64,000 nucleotides of DNA from UBA4416 sp943362175. GTDB lineage: Bacteria > Bacteroidota > Bacteroidia > B-17B0 > Aurantibacillaceae. The position numbers were made by a program, and so were the translations under genes. How positions within the stretch are numbered: position 1 is the first letter of the stretch; each line of letters begins with the position of its first letter. The notes beneath the pieces are model-generated. The model had not been told where the DNA came from and did no database searches. It saw only the letters and a list, made by a program, of their open reading frames with translations. Location of the stretch: NCBI GenBank assembly GCA_943362175.1, contig CALRIU020000018.1, forward strand, positions 43,666 to 107,665, read 5' to 3'. Positions 40,017 to 48,750 of the stretch are shown here, piece after piece.

Positions 40017-40694
40017 ATGAGTGTCAAAAAAGAGAAAAGCCTGTGGTATACCAAGCTCGAAGAGGAACTTCAAAAACCCTATTTTAAGGCCCTGGAGCAG
40101 TTTGTGAAAGAAGAAAGGACCCGCTTTACCGTGTATCCTAAAGAAAATGAGGTGTTCAATGCCTTGAAACTGACGCCTTTGGAAAATACAAAGGTGGTCA
40201 TCCTCGGCCAGGATCCCTATCATGGGATCAACCAGGCTCACGGCCTCAGTTTTTCGGTGAATGACGGCATCAAGCCGCCGCCCTCGCTGGTTAACATTTA
40301 CAAAGAGCTCCACACGGATGTGGGTTTTCATGTGCCTAACCACGGCAACCTGACCGAATGGGCCCAACAGGGTGTGCTGATGCTCAACGCGACACTTACG
40401 GTAAGGGCCGGAGAACCGGCCAGCCATCAGAAAAAAGGCTGGGAACAATTTACCGATGCCATTATCAAGCTCATCTCCGACGAAAAAGAACACTGTGTTT
40501 TTATGTTGTGGGGCGCCTATGCCAGATCTAAAACGGTCCTGATCGATGCGTCGAAACACCTGGTATTGGAAGCGGCGCACCCCTCGCCCCTGGCACGCGG
40601 GGCTTTTTTCGGAAGCAGCCCGTTTTCGAAGGCCAATGCCTGGCTCAAAAAGCACGGCCTGGAGCCTGTCAACTGGCAGCTGAAAAGCATCTGA
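40017..40694 (+). CDS. ung: Uracil-DNA glycosylase, family 1
   Basis: This 225-residue enzyme removes uracil from DNA. The water-activating loop GQDPYHG and the minor-groove loop HPSPLARGAFFG are both present, with VLMLNATLTVR between them. The length is normal. It is a single gene, divergent from the small lipoprotein unit. Confidence 0.97.
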   Translation: MSVKKEKSLWYTKLEEELQKPYFKALEQFVKEERTRFTVYPKENEVFNALKLTPLENTKVVILGQDPYHGINQAHGLSFSVNDGIKPPPSLVNIYKELHTDVGFHVPNHGNLTEWAQQGVLMLNATLTVRAGEPASHQKKGWEQFTDAIIKLISDEKEHCVFMLWGAYARSKTVLIDASKHLVLEAAHPSPLARGAFFGSSPFSKANAWLKKHGLEPVNWQLKSI

Positions 40695-40837
40695 TCGCAG
40701 CCGATTTTCCGGCTTATAAACGTTAATCCCTTGCCACCTCTGGCTTCCGCCTATCAGGGTTAATCCTCTGTTGAGCTAATTGTTTGCATTTATTGATCTT
40801 TATTTTTAAGTTTAGAAGTTTATATTTCTACATTACA

Positions 40838-42334
40838 ATGATCAGCATTCAAAAACAAATTCTTCTGCTCTCCGATTTTCACTATAAAGAGTTTGCCGAC
40901 TATTTGCTCGATACCAATTCCGAATTACCCTATAAGCTCATTTCCACCATTAAAAAACTAAAAGTCCAGCCGGAGTCCGATGCTCTGTGCCAGATGATCT
41001 ATGGTGACTCCGAAGAAAAGACCCGAAAAAAATTCCTCCAGCTGACCCACCATACCTTTAAGCTCAGCTCTTTTTTAAGCCGCAATTACCCGAACTACCT
41101 CAAGCACAATATCCAGCACATTGAAGAATACCTGGGCAAGGGCGAAAAGAAAAAAGCAAATGACCTGGCCGACTGGCTGATTGATATTGCGGAGAAGATA
41201 GAGGATTATACCACGCTCATCGACGTGTATAAATTCCTGGCTCAGCAGGCGTTCATTACCGAATCCAAAGATTCGAACAAATACCATAAGAAAGTAGAGG
41301 AGTACCTGGGACTCGAGCAGCTGAAGAACTCCCTGTATATGTACCTCCGCGAGCATCTCTTCTTTAAGGGGAAAGAAAATATTTCCAAATCGCAGGTCAA
41401 TAAGGACCTTGCTTTTTTTGATAAGTACATCAGCCATCCTTCCAACTCCATCAATATCCTGGCGCGTTTCGGAAAGTACTACGAGCTGAGCTTCCTGGCG
41501 CATCCTGATTTTTTCAAAAAAGAAACCGAACAGGAGCTCGATAACCTGGAAAGGGATTTCCTCAATAACTCCTTCGTGTGCTACCAGTACCTCGACGACG
41601 TGTATTTCAAGATCCTGGGCCAAAGGCTACAGCACCAGATGAATGCTACCAACACGGAAGCCATGCTGGGTGAGGTGAAGAAGATGAACAGCATCAGCTC
41701 CTTCCTCAAATACTGGAAGAGCTATATCAACATTCCCGAGCTGTTTTCCATTTCGGTGCAGGTCAATCACTACATGAGCGCCTATGGCTTTGTGTTCCGC
41801 GAAGATTATGAGCAGAAGCTGCCGAAGGATGTGAAGGAAAACATCGCTTTCCTGAAAGCCAAGCTCGAAGACATCCTGGCCAAAGACATCTGGGAGGAAG
41901 GGCATATTATTAAATTCATTAATGTGCGTTGTTTCTATTCGGCGCTCTTGCTAACCGGCGACGAAAAAGACAAGCTCAAGTCCATTAAGATCCTGGAAGA
42001 CACCCTCGTGTCATACCAGCAGATCCCTTTCCAGAAATTCCTCGACGGCATCTTTGTGGCGCTTATCATGGGCTATTTCAGCATGAAAGAATATGACAAG
42101 GCTATTTCTACCTACAAGCGCTATAAGAAAATTACGGCCGAGCAGATCGTGATCCGCGAGAATGACCTCACCATCGATGCGTATTATTTTTCGGCACAAT
42201 ACATTACCAACCAGCGTAAGCAATACACCGAGAAGCTAAAGGCAACCTATGAAGAGGCAGAGTCTTACCAGCATATCCGGAACCTGATAGCCGAGCTGGC
42301 TTCCTATTTTTCGATCCCGGTTAAATTCGCTTAG
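40838..42334 (+). CDS. Alpha-helical repeat protein of unknown function
   Basis: This 498-residue cytoplasmic protein has no signal or membrane segment. It is rich in Lys, Glu, Leu and Tyr, with helix pairs reminiscent of TPR-like solenoids (KKANDLADWLIDIAEKIEDYTTLIDVYKFLAQQ; YDKAISTYKRYKKITAEQ). I do not recognise a named family. The ATG at 40838 is chosen because the frame upstream encodes an AT-rich stretch without homology features. Its stop overlaps the hemW start by one base (TAGTG), indicating translational coupling. Confidence 0.72.
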   Translation: MISIQKQILLLSDFHYKEFADYLLDTNSELPYKLISTIKKLKVQPESDALCQMIYGDSEEKTRKKFLQLTHHTFKLSSFLSRNYPNYLKHNIQHIEEYLGKGEKKKANDLADWLIDIAEKIEDYTTLIDVYKFLAQQAFITESKDSNKYHKKVEEYLGLEQLKNSLYMYLREHLFFKGKENISKSQVNKDLAFFDKYISHPSNSINILARFGKYYELSFLAHPDFFKKETEQELDNLERDFLNNSFVCYQYLDDVYFKILGQRLQHQMNATNTEAMLGEVKKMNSISSFLKYWKSYINIPELFSISVQVNHYMSAYGFVFREDYEQKLPKDVKENIAFLKAKLEDILAKDIWEEGHIIKFINVRCFYSALLLTGDEKDKLKSIKILEDTLVSYQQIPFQKFLDGIFVALIMGYFSMKEYDKAISTYKRYKKITAEQIVIRENDLTIDAYYFSAQYITNQRKQYTEKLKATYEEAESYQHIRNLIAELASYFSIPVKFA

Positions 42335-43458
42335 TGAGCGGTATTTACATACATGTTCCATTTTGCAGGCAGGCCTGCAACTATTGCGATTTTCATTTTT
42401 CCACCTCATTGCAGCATAAAGAGGCCTTGGTGAAAAGCATCGTGGCAGAGATCGAACAGCGCCGCGACTACCTGAAAGACAAACGCATTGAAACGATTTA
42501 TTTTGGCGGCGGCACGCCCAGCCTGCTCTCGGAGCGGGAAGGCTTTATGGTCCTGGAAAAGATCTATAAGCTCTACGATGTGTCGCGAGACGCGGAGATC
42601 ACGCTCGAGTGCAACCCCGATGACCTTTCGGAGGAGAAGCTGAAAGAGCTGAAGCGCCTGGAAATAAACAGGCTGAGCATTGGCCTGCAAAGCTTTAATG
42701 AGGACGAGCTGGTGTGGATGAACCGCGCACATAGCGCCAAAGAAAGCGAGGCCAGTGTGAAACGTGCCCAGGACAGGGGCTTTGAGAACATTACCATTGA
42801 TCTGATCTATGGCTCTAAATTCTCGAACCTGCGCAGCTGGAAGGGGACCCTGGATAAAGCCATTGCCCTGGAGGTGAAACACATTTCGAGCTACAACCTG
42901 ACGATAGAGGAAAAGACTAAGCTCGGCCATGACTTTAAGCAAAAGAAGGAAGTGGCCATCGACGATGAGCTGAGCTCGGAGATGTTCCTGGAGATGATCG
43001 ACCGGCTGGGAAAGAGTGGCTTCATCCATTACGAAATCTCCAATTTCGGGAAAGAAGGGTTTTTCAGCGCTCACAATTCCAATTACTGGAAGGGCAAACA
43101 TTACCTGGGCCTGGGGCCTTCGGCGCATTCCTTCGATGGCGTATCGAGGCAATGGAACGTCGCGAACAACCATGTCTATATCAAAAAAATAACGGAAGGT
43201 AAAGACTATTTTGAAAAAGAAACGCTGACGGAAACGGAGCGCTTCAACGAGTATATGCTCATTGCGCTCCGCACCATGTGGGGTGTTGACCTCGCATACC
43301 TCAACGCCGGTTTTGATGCGCAGCTGGTGAAACACTTCTTGCAGGAGGTGGAGCGCTTCATACAGGACGGAAGCATCCGAGTCAAAGAGCAATTTTATAC
43401 CTTAACGGAAAAAGGAAAGCTGCTGGCGGACCGGATCGCCGGAGATTTGTTTGTGTGA
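42334..43458 (+). CDS. hemW: Radical SAM haem chaperone HemW
   Basis: This 374-residue protein has the cluster motif HVPFCRQACNYCDFHF (Cys-x3-Cys-x2-Cys), GGGTPSLL, and ECNPDDLS. A C-terminal HemN_C-like domain (about 300-374) is also present. It is related to oxygen-independent coproporphyrinogen oxidase, but HemW proteins bind haem and deliver it to target proteins; the shorter N-terminus favours HemW. The GTG start at 42334 overlaps the upstream stop and begins right at the first strand (SGIYIHVPF). Confidence 0.92.
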   Translation: MSGIYIHVPFCRQACNYCDFHFSTSLQHKEALVKSIVAEIEQRRDYLKDKRIETIYFGGGTPSLLSEREGFMVLEKIYKLYDVSRDAEITLECNPDDLSEEKLKELKRLEINRLSIGLQSFNEDELVWMNRAHSAKESEASVKRAQDRGFENITIDLIYGSKFSNLRSWKGTLDKAIALEVKHISSYNLTIEEKTKLGHDFKQKKEVAIDDELSSEMFLEMIDRLGKSGFIHYEISNFGKEGFFSAHNSNYWKGKHYLGLGPSAHSFDGVSRQWNVANNHVYIKKITEGKDYFEKETLTETERFNEYMLIALRTMWGVDLAYLNAGFDAQLVKHFLQEVERFIQDGSIRVKEQFYTLTEKGKLLADRIAGDLFV

Positions 43459-43846
43459 GCTTTAATGGCGTGATCCCGGATGGTCATGGTATTCGGTTAA
43501 AGAGCATTCAGTGGAAAATTAACGGGTAGACATATTTGGCTCCTATGGAGCCATATCGTACATTATTCCTGGTTGTTAATATTATCTTGCTCCTCCGGAG
43601 CAAGGCTCTTTTCATCATTAATCATTGCTCCTGGCCGGGCTAATTTTTATTTCAAATCATGAACCAAGGATCAGCCTTGCTCCGTATGAGCCAAATATTC
43701 ATCTTGAACGACAACACCATCGGAAAGAGTCAGGTATCTACAGAAAATAGAGTTACGCTTATCAACGACTTGAAGAGGGGTAAATGTGTTTTGAATACAC
43801 AGGTGTGATATCATGCCTGATTATTACCTTTATGTTTTATTAAACC
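43459..43846. repeat. Intergenic region with several small GGCTCC/GCTCC hairpins
   Basis: This 388-base spacer holds no gene. It contains the short palindromes TTGGCTCCTATGGAGCCA (43537) and TTGCTCCTCCGGAGCAAG (43588), plus half-sites TTGCTCCTGG (43625) and TTGCTCCGTATGAGCCAAA (43676). A TTACCTTTA near 43824 is a weak -7 candidate for the next gene. Confidence 0.5.
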
Positions 43847-44236
43847 ATGAATACCACACCGCACATCCTCCTCATCGGCATCGATCCGCTATTACTGGAT
43901 TTCTCTTTGCCTGAATTCGCTGCTATGCCCGGGCTTACGGCCGAAAAAATAGAAGCCGGCACGAAAGCCGCTCTTGACGAACTCAATGCGCTCGGCTATG
44001 TTGCCGAGAAATGCTGGGTAGACCTGGGAGCAACTGCTTCCGGAACGGTCATTGACAGGTTAAAGGAGAAAGTCTATGATGTCATTATCATCGGTGCCGG
44101 CATCCGGGTGGCGGAGAGCAATTTCCTGCTGTTTGAAGAGCTGGTGAATACCGTGCATGCGCATGCGCCGCAGGCAAAGTTCTGTTTCAACACCAGTCCG
44201 AAGGATAATGTGGCAGCAGTACAGCGCTGGATTTGA
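43847..44236 (+). CDS. Rossmann-like protein of unknown function
   Basis: This 129-residue cytoplasmic protein is not assigned to a family. The alternating pattern PHILLIGIDPLLLDFSL ... YDVIIIGAGIRVAESNFLLFEELV suggests a small alpha/beta fold with two parallel strands, each ending in a Gly-containing loop. It has two cysteines, not in a CxxC. It stands alone between two repeat-containing spacers and is convergent with recX. Confidence 0.65.
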   Translation: MNTTPHILLIGIDPLLLDFSLPEFAAMPGLTAEKIEAGTKAALDELNALGYVAEKCWVDLGATASGTVIDRLKEKVYDVIIIGAGIRVAESNFLLFEELVNTVHAHAPQAKFCFNTSPKDNVAAVQRWI

Positions 44237-44326
44237 TCAATGGGGCACAGATGATGCTGGTTAAGCAGATGTTCAGGAATTAAAACATCAAAGATACGCC
44301 AAGCTACGATGAGCTCTTCCGGTTCT

Positions 44327-44848
44327 CTATGATTTGTATGTGTCTATGTGGTTATCATCGTCACCGCTATCGCCCAACACATCGAACACGAGGTCTTTCT
44401 CGTAGCCCTTGGAAAGCGCATAGCTCATCAGCTTGTATTTGAGCTTGACAGGATTTTTTTCGCTGATGCTGCGGCGCTTGACCTCTATCAGCTTTTTCAG
44501 CGTGGCCATGTATTCCGTATCGTCGATCTGTTGCAAGGCTTTTTTGAGGCAGTAGTCGCTCACGCGTTTTTGTTTGAGCTCCATCCTGATCCTGATCCTC
44601 CCCCATTTTTTGATGGCGAATTTTCCGCGTGCAAAAGCTATGGCGAAGCGCTCCTCATTCAGAAAATTATCTTCGATCAGCTTCGCGATGATGTTCTCCA
44701 CCGCTTCCGGCCATAGGCCCAGCTCATAGAGCTTGTCGCGGGCTTCCTGCTGCGAGCGCTCCTGGTAGGCGCACCAGCCTTGCAGCCTGATCAGCGCCAG
44801 GTGCGGCTCGGTGATCTTTTGTTTTTCCTTTTTTTCGGGCACAAACAA
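44327..44848 (-). CDS. recX: RecX-family recombination regulator
   Basis: This protein of about 172 residues has the three-helix tandem repeats of RecX: QEARDKLYELGLWPEAVENIIAKLIEDNFLNEERFAIAFARGKF, then WGRIRIRMELKQKRVSDYCLKKAL, and KLKYKLMSYALSKGYEKDLVFDVL. RecX inhibits RecA filaments. The start is uncertain: the TTG at 44848 overlaps a -7 box, while the GTG at 44842 (MPEKKEKQK) would give a leaderless mRNA. It is divergent from the RNA methyltransferase gene. Confidence 0.88.
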   Translation of the reverse strand: MFVPEKKEKQKITEPHLALIRLQGWCAYQERSQQEARDKLYELGLWPEAVENIIAKLIEDNFLNEERFAIAFARGKFAIKKWGRIRIRMELKQKRVSDYCLKKALQQIDDTEYMATLKKLIEVKRRSISEKNPVKLKYKLMSYALSKGYEKDLVFDVLGDSGDDDNHIDTYKS

Positions 44849-44871
44849 AAGTAAATAATTAATTACATTTG
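44846..44871. promoter_or_regulatory. Overlapping divergent -7 boxes
   Basis: TACATTTG (44864-44871, + strand, 9 bases before the ATG at 44881) and TACTTTTG (44853-44846, - strand, at the recX start) lie within 26 bases. No clear -33 TTTG accompanies either, so the pair is tentative but both boxes are perfect TAnnTTTG. Confidence 0.4.
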
Positions 44872-44880
44872 AGAACGATC

Positions 44881-46245
44881 ATGACCCATTTACCACCAAT
44901 ATTCCTGCAGTCCGTTTCGTCCTGTCCCGGCTTTGATGAAGAAGCCTTTATACAGGCGCATGACGAGGCTTCGCCCGTGAGCATCCGTTTGAATCCCTTC
45001 AAGCCTGCTGTTTCCGGCCTTGAGCTAAGCGATCCTGTACCGTGGAATCCGGAAGGTTTTTACCTGGCCACGCGCCCCAGTTTCACGCACGACCTCTTGT
45101 TCCAGGCCGGTTGTTATTATGTGCAGGAAGCGGGATCGATGTTTATCGCGCATGCCTTGAGTTCTTGTGCAGACCTGCAGGAACCGCTTACTGTTTTTGA
45201 TGTCTGTGCCTCGCCCGGAGGAAAAAGCACGCTCCTCAATTCGCTTCTTACCAAAGAAAGCCTTTTAGTAGCCAACGAAGTGGTGAAGCCGCGTTCGGAA
45301 GTATTGGCGCAGAACCTTTCCAAGTGGGGAACGGCGAATGTGGTGGTGACGAACAATGATCCATCGGCCTATGCAGAGATGCCGGATGTATTTGATGTGA
45401 TCCTGGTCGATGCGCCCTGCAGCGGCTCGGGCTTGTTTCGCAAGCAGCACGATGCAGTAGATGAGTGGAGTCCTGATAACGTGAACCTCTGCTCACAACG
45501 GCAAAAGCGCATCCTCGCAGAGATCATGCAAAGCCTGAAGCCGGGAGGAACACTCTTGTATTCCACCTGCTCCTACTCAGCTCCGGAGAACGAAGACATT
45601 GCCGACTGGCTCGTGCAGGAATATGCCCTGAAGCCTGTATGCATACCATTGGAGGAAGGCTGGGGAATTGTTGAAACCAGGAGCCAGGAACATCAGGCGT
45701 ATGGCTACCGCTTTTATCCTGATAAAACGCGCTCCGAAGGATTTTTCTGTGCGGCCTTCCGCAAGCCGGGTGAAAGCAGTCATTCTGCGACAACGTCGGG
45801 GAAAAAGAACCGGCAGGAAAATATCAGCGTATTGAAGCCGAAGGAAAAAGAACCTTTCCGCCATTGGATCGTCGATGTGGATGCGCATGAGCTGTTGAAA
45901 TTCAAAGACGATTACCTGATGACGAATAGGGCGGCTCTTTCTTTTGTGAACCGCTATCCCCACCTCTATCTGAAAAAACTCGGAACGACGATAGGCAGCC
46001 TGGTACGCAACGATCTGATCCCGCACCAGGATCTGGCCTGGAGCCTTTACCGCTCACCGGCAGTACAGGCAATCGATTGCACACAGGAAGAAGGCCTGAA
46101 ATTCATGAAGAAGGAATTGCAAAGCATTGCCGGCGATAAAGGCTGGAACCTCATGAGCTACCAGGGCTACGGCCTTGGATGGATCAAGAACCTGGGCAAC
46201 AGAATTAACAATTATTTACCGAACGAAATACGGATTCTTAAATAG
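44881..46245 (+). CDS. NOL1/NOP2/Sun-family RNA (cytosine-5) methyltransferase
   Basis: This 454-residue SAM-dependent enzyme shows motif I DVCASPGGKSTLL, motif IV DAPCSGSGLFRKQHDAV and motif VI STCSYSAPENE with the catalytic Cys. A C-terminal RNA-binding extension (about 290-454) as in RsmF/YebU-type proteins is present. The likely target is a cytosine in rRNA, though tRNA cannot be excluded. The ATG at 44881 fits a 9-base gap behind a -7 box; a TTG at 44869 in the box is less likely. Confidence 0.9.
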   Translation: MTHLPPIFLQSVSSCPGFDEEAFIQAHDEASPVSIRLNPFKPAVSGLELSDPVPWNPEGFYLATRPSFTHDLLFQAGCYYVQEAGSMFIAHALSSCADLQEPLTVFDVCASPGGKSTLLNSLLTKESLLVANEVVKPRSEVLAQNLSKWGTANVVVTNNDPSAYAEMPDVFDVILVDAPCSGSGLFRKQHDAVDEWSPDNVNLCSQRQKRILAEIMQSLKPGGTLLYSTCSYSAPENEDIADWLVQEYALKPVCIPLEEGWGIVETRSQEHQAYGYRFYPDKTRSEGFFCAAFRKPGESSHSATTSGKKNRQENISVLKPKEKEPFRHWIVDVDAHELLKFKDDYLMTNRAALSFVNRYPHLYLKKLGTTIGSLVRNDLIPHQDLAWSLYRSPAVQAIDCTQEEGLKFMKKELQSIAGDKGWNLMSYQGYGLGWIKNLGNRINNYLPNEIRILK

Positions 46246-46280
46246 AATTGTGATACATTAGCTATATAAACTTAACGAGC

Positions 46281-46715
46281 ATGTTTGAAAATTTATTGAA
46301 CCTGGTAAAGGAAAATTCGGGAGAGGCGATTATTAATAATCCGGCCATCCCAAATGAAAACAATGAGGCAGCGATTCACACAACAACGTCTTCCATTGTT
46401 GACACTTTAAAATCACAAGTGTCGGGTGGTAATTTAAGCTCTGTGATGGATCTGTTTAAAGGGGACACGGCTTCGTCTTCCATCAATTCAGTAATCAGTA
46501 GCAAAGCCGTTACCGACCTGGTAAGTAAATTTGGGATCGATAGTACACAAGCCAGCAGCATTGTATCTTCTATATTGCCAAACGTGATGGAGCAGTTTGT
46601 GAAAAAAACGAATGACCCCAATGACAAGAGTTTTGAGATCTCTGATATTATGAGTTCTTTGGGTGGGGCTGATGCAGGAGGTATGTTAGGTAAGATTACA
46701 GGATTGTTTAGCTAA
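46281..46715 (+). CDS. DUF937-like small protein, putative
   Basis: This 144-residue protein shows MFENLLNLVKENSGEAIINNPAIPNENN, then IVDTLKSQVSGGNLSSVMDLFKG and ILPNVMEQFVKKTNDPND, with a Gly-rich end GGADAGGMLGKITGLF. The layout resembles DUF937/YidB-type proteins, but this is by pattern only. It has no signal peptide, no cysteine and many Ser/Asn. It lies 12 bases before ybaB and likely shares its transcript. Confidence 0.65.
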   Translation: MFENLLNLVKENSGEAIINNPAIPNENNEAAIHTTTSSIVDTLKSQVSGGNLSSVMDLFKGDTASSSINSVISSKAVTDLVSKFGIDSTQASSIVSSILPNVMEQFVKKTNDPNDKSFEISDIMSSLGGADAGGMLGKITGLFS

Positions 46716-46727
46716 ATTGGATACGGT

Positions 46728-47036
46728 ATGTTAGGAAACTTAGGAGACATGATGGGCAAGCTCAGCGACATGAAGCAAAAAGCCGATGAAATCAGGTTGA
46801 AGCTGGATACCATGGTGATTGATGTGGAGGGCGCGGGTGGCGATATTAAAATTTCCATTAGCGGGAACCGCGAAATCAGGAACCTGAGCATTGCGCCGGC
46901 CCTGCAACACGGCGATAAAGAAGAGCTGGAAGAACAGCTTACGGTTACAATCAACAAGGCGATCCTGAAAGCCACGGAGCTCAATGACCAGGAAATGAAA
47001 ACGGTAGCCAGCGGTATGCTGCCTGGTTTTATGTAA
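46728..47036 (+). CDS. ybaB: YbaB/EbfC nucleoid-associated protein
   Basis: This 102-residue DNA-binding protein shows MMGKLSDMKQKADEIRLKLDTMVIDVEGAGGDIKISISGNREI, then the characteristic LEEQLTVTINKAILKATEL and the end GMLPGFM. It binds DNA as a dimer in the nucleoid. It is usually next to dnaX and recR, but neither is present here. A membrane glycosyltransferase gene follows after 12 bases. Confidence 0.92.
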   Translation: MLGNLGDMMGKLSDMKQKADEIRLKLDTMVIDVEGAGGDIKISISGNREIRNLSIAPALQHGDKEELEEQLTVTINKAILKATELNDQEMKTVASGMLPGFM

Positions 47037-47048
47037 GGTTGATCTTAG

Positions 47049-48503
47049 ATGAAGCTCCTGAAAGGCTATACACCTTTACTCCTCTTATTTCTGTTGAATG
47101 TCGTCCTGAAGTGTCTTTACCTTGCCTCAGAACCGGTGTCGCATGACGAGCCATTTACCATTTACCACGCACAATTCGGTTTCAGCGAGCTGATCGGCTA
47201 CCTGAAAAATTATAACAACCCGCCTTTATTCGAACTTATCCTGCACTTCTGGATCAAGGTATTTGGTATCTCCGCGCTATCGGTCCGCATCCTGCCTATG
47301 CTGTTCAGCTCGGCCTCGGTCATCCTCATCTATCTCACCGGCCGCGATTTTTTTAATACACGTGTGGCGCTGCCCGCCAGCCTGCTGTTTACCTTTTCCA
47401 CCATGCAGATCTGGTATGCCCACGATTGCCGCGTCTATTCCCTGTTCCTGCTGCTCACGCTCAGCTCTTTTTACCTCTTCTTTACCTTGCTGAAAGAAGG
47501 CGGCCTCTCCGTAACGAAGAGTCTGGCGTTGCTTGTCATCCAGGTGCTGCTCCTCTATGCGCATTACTTCGGCTTGTTTGTGTGGCTGCTGCAAGGTATG
47601 ATCCTGCTTGCGGTTCATTTCAGGAATAAAAAACTGCTGCTGCGTTTCACAGGCATTATGCTTGGAGCATCCGTGTTATACCTTCCGCAGGTATTCAGCC
47701 TGTATGAGCGCTTTTCCGATTCTGCCGACAATGGCACCTGGCTGAAACCACCTTCGGGCCTCGAAAGCCTCTATAATATGATCTGGTCTTTCAGTAATGC
47801 ACCTGTCATCGCCGTGCTCTGTATCGCCTTGCTGTTGGCGGCTTTGATAAAGTTCCTGGTCTTGGCAAAACAAAAGCAGGCACAGCCACCGGTGCTTTAC
47901 CTCTGTATCTGGTTTGTTATTCCCTTCCTGTCCATGTTCTTCTTGTCCTACCGCATTCCGATGTTCTTAGACCGCTACCTGATCTACATCACCCCCGCCT
48001 TTTACCTGTTGCTGGCCCTGAGCCTGTCGTTTTTATTGCCCGGCAAGAAAGCCTTCTATACAGGTAGCGCTTTATTGGTTGCCGGTTTTGTGTTCAGCGC
48101 CTCCCTTAATCCGGGCAGGAAAAGGGCTGTGCGTGAAACGGTTGATTTTGTGGTCTCGCGGAAAGACCCCGGCACACTCGTCCTGATTTGTCCGCCCGAA
48201 TTTATGACCACCTTTGCCTATTATTATCAACGCAACTATTTCCAACAGGTAGAAAGCGGGAGCGAATACGGCAGGCTGATCCGTTTGCTGGAAGAGGACC
48301 AGGTGTTTTTTATCAATGCCATGAGCCCCGCATTGCTACAGAAAGTAAGCCAATACAAGCGCATCATCTACCTCGATGCCGGAGCCGATTTCACTTTTCC
48401 CGGAAATCACCTCAAAGAGGAGCTTCTCAACAACTATGCACTCAAAGAAGAGGCATTCCAGCCGGAGCTCTTTCATATCTATGTACTGGAGAACCACCGG
48501 TGA
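47049..48503 (+). CDS. GT39/ArnT-like membrane glycosyltransferase
   Basis: This 484-residue multi-pass membrane protein has about ten to twelve hydrophobic segments. The first periplasmic loop carries the acidic pair of the GT-C fold (SEPVSHDEPFTIYHAQFG), followed by NNPPLFELILHFWIKVFG, typical of dolichol-phosphate-mannose/ArnT-type (family 39) transferases. The donor and acceptor are unknown. The ATG at 47049 is 12 bases after ybaB, so co-transcription is likely. No polyprenyl-phosphate glycosyltransferase partner is adjacent. Confidence 0.85.
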   Translation: MKLLKGYTPLLLLFLLNVVLKCLYLASEPVSHDEPFTIYHAQFGFSELIGYLKNYNNPPLFELILHFWIKVFGISALSVRILPMLFSSASVILIYLTGRDFFNTRVALPASLLFTFSTMQIWYAHDCRVYSLFLLLTLSSFYLFFTLLKEGGLSVTKSLALLVIQVLLLYAHYFGLFVWLLQGMILLAVHFRNKKLLLRFTGIMLGASVLYLPQVFSLYERFSDSADNGTWLKPPSGLESLYNMIWSFSNAPVIAVLCIALLLAALIKFLVLAKQKQAQPPVLYLCIWFVIPFLSMFFLSYRIPMFLDRYLIYITPAFYLLLALSLSFLLPGKKAFYTGSALLVAGFVFSASLNPGRKRAVRETVDFVVSRKDPGTLVLICPPEFMTTFAYYYQRNYFQQVESGSEYGRLIRLLEEDQVFFINAMSPALLQKVSQYKRIIYLDAGADFTFPGNHLKEELLNNYALKEEAFQPELFHIYVLENHR

Positions 48504-48750
48504 AACATGGAACGCCCGCCTGAACGGAAGTGCAGGCAGATGATGCGGATTATATGATGAGACGGGGATCAGCACAATAATGGAAACGATAGATGAACAG
48601 GAGCCTTTACGTTTCTGATGTCACCTTCTAAGCCTTATATGGCGAAGTTGCCGAGTGTCGTGCCGCGTTGTGACGAACGGACAGCAGCGGATACAGGCAA
48701 AGCCTCTGTGTTCTCTTCCCGTTCTCTGTGTGTCTATTGTGGTTTAATAT
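48504..48750. other. Intergenic region, nothing recognised
   Basis: About 247 bases lie between convergent genes. Text such as TGTGTTCTCTTCCCGTTCTC is in the style of Bacteroidota spacer repeats, but no hairpin terminator or copy of the ~300-bp element is clear. Confidence 0.4.

Noticed and set aside
42406..43392. 328-codon open frame on the - strand inside hemW
   Set aside because: hemW on the + strand has all expected motifs; the antisense frame has no recognisable features.
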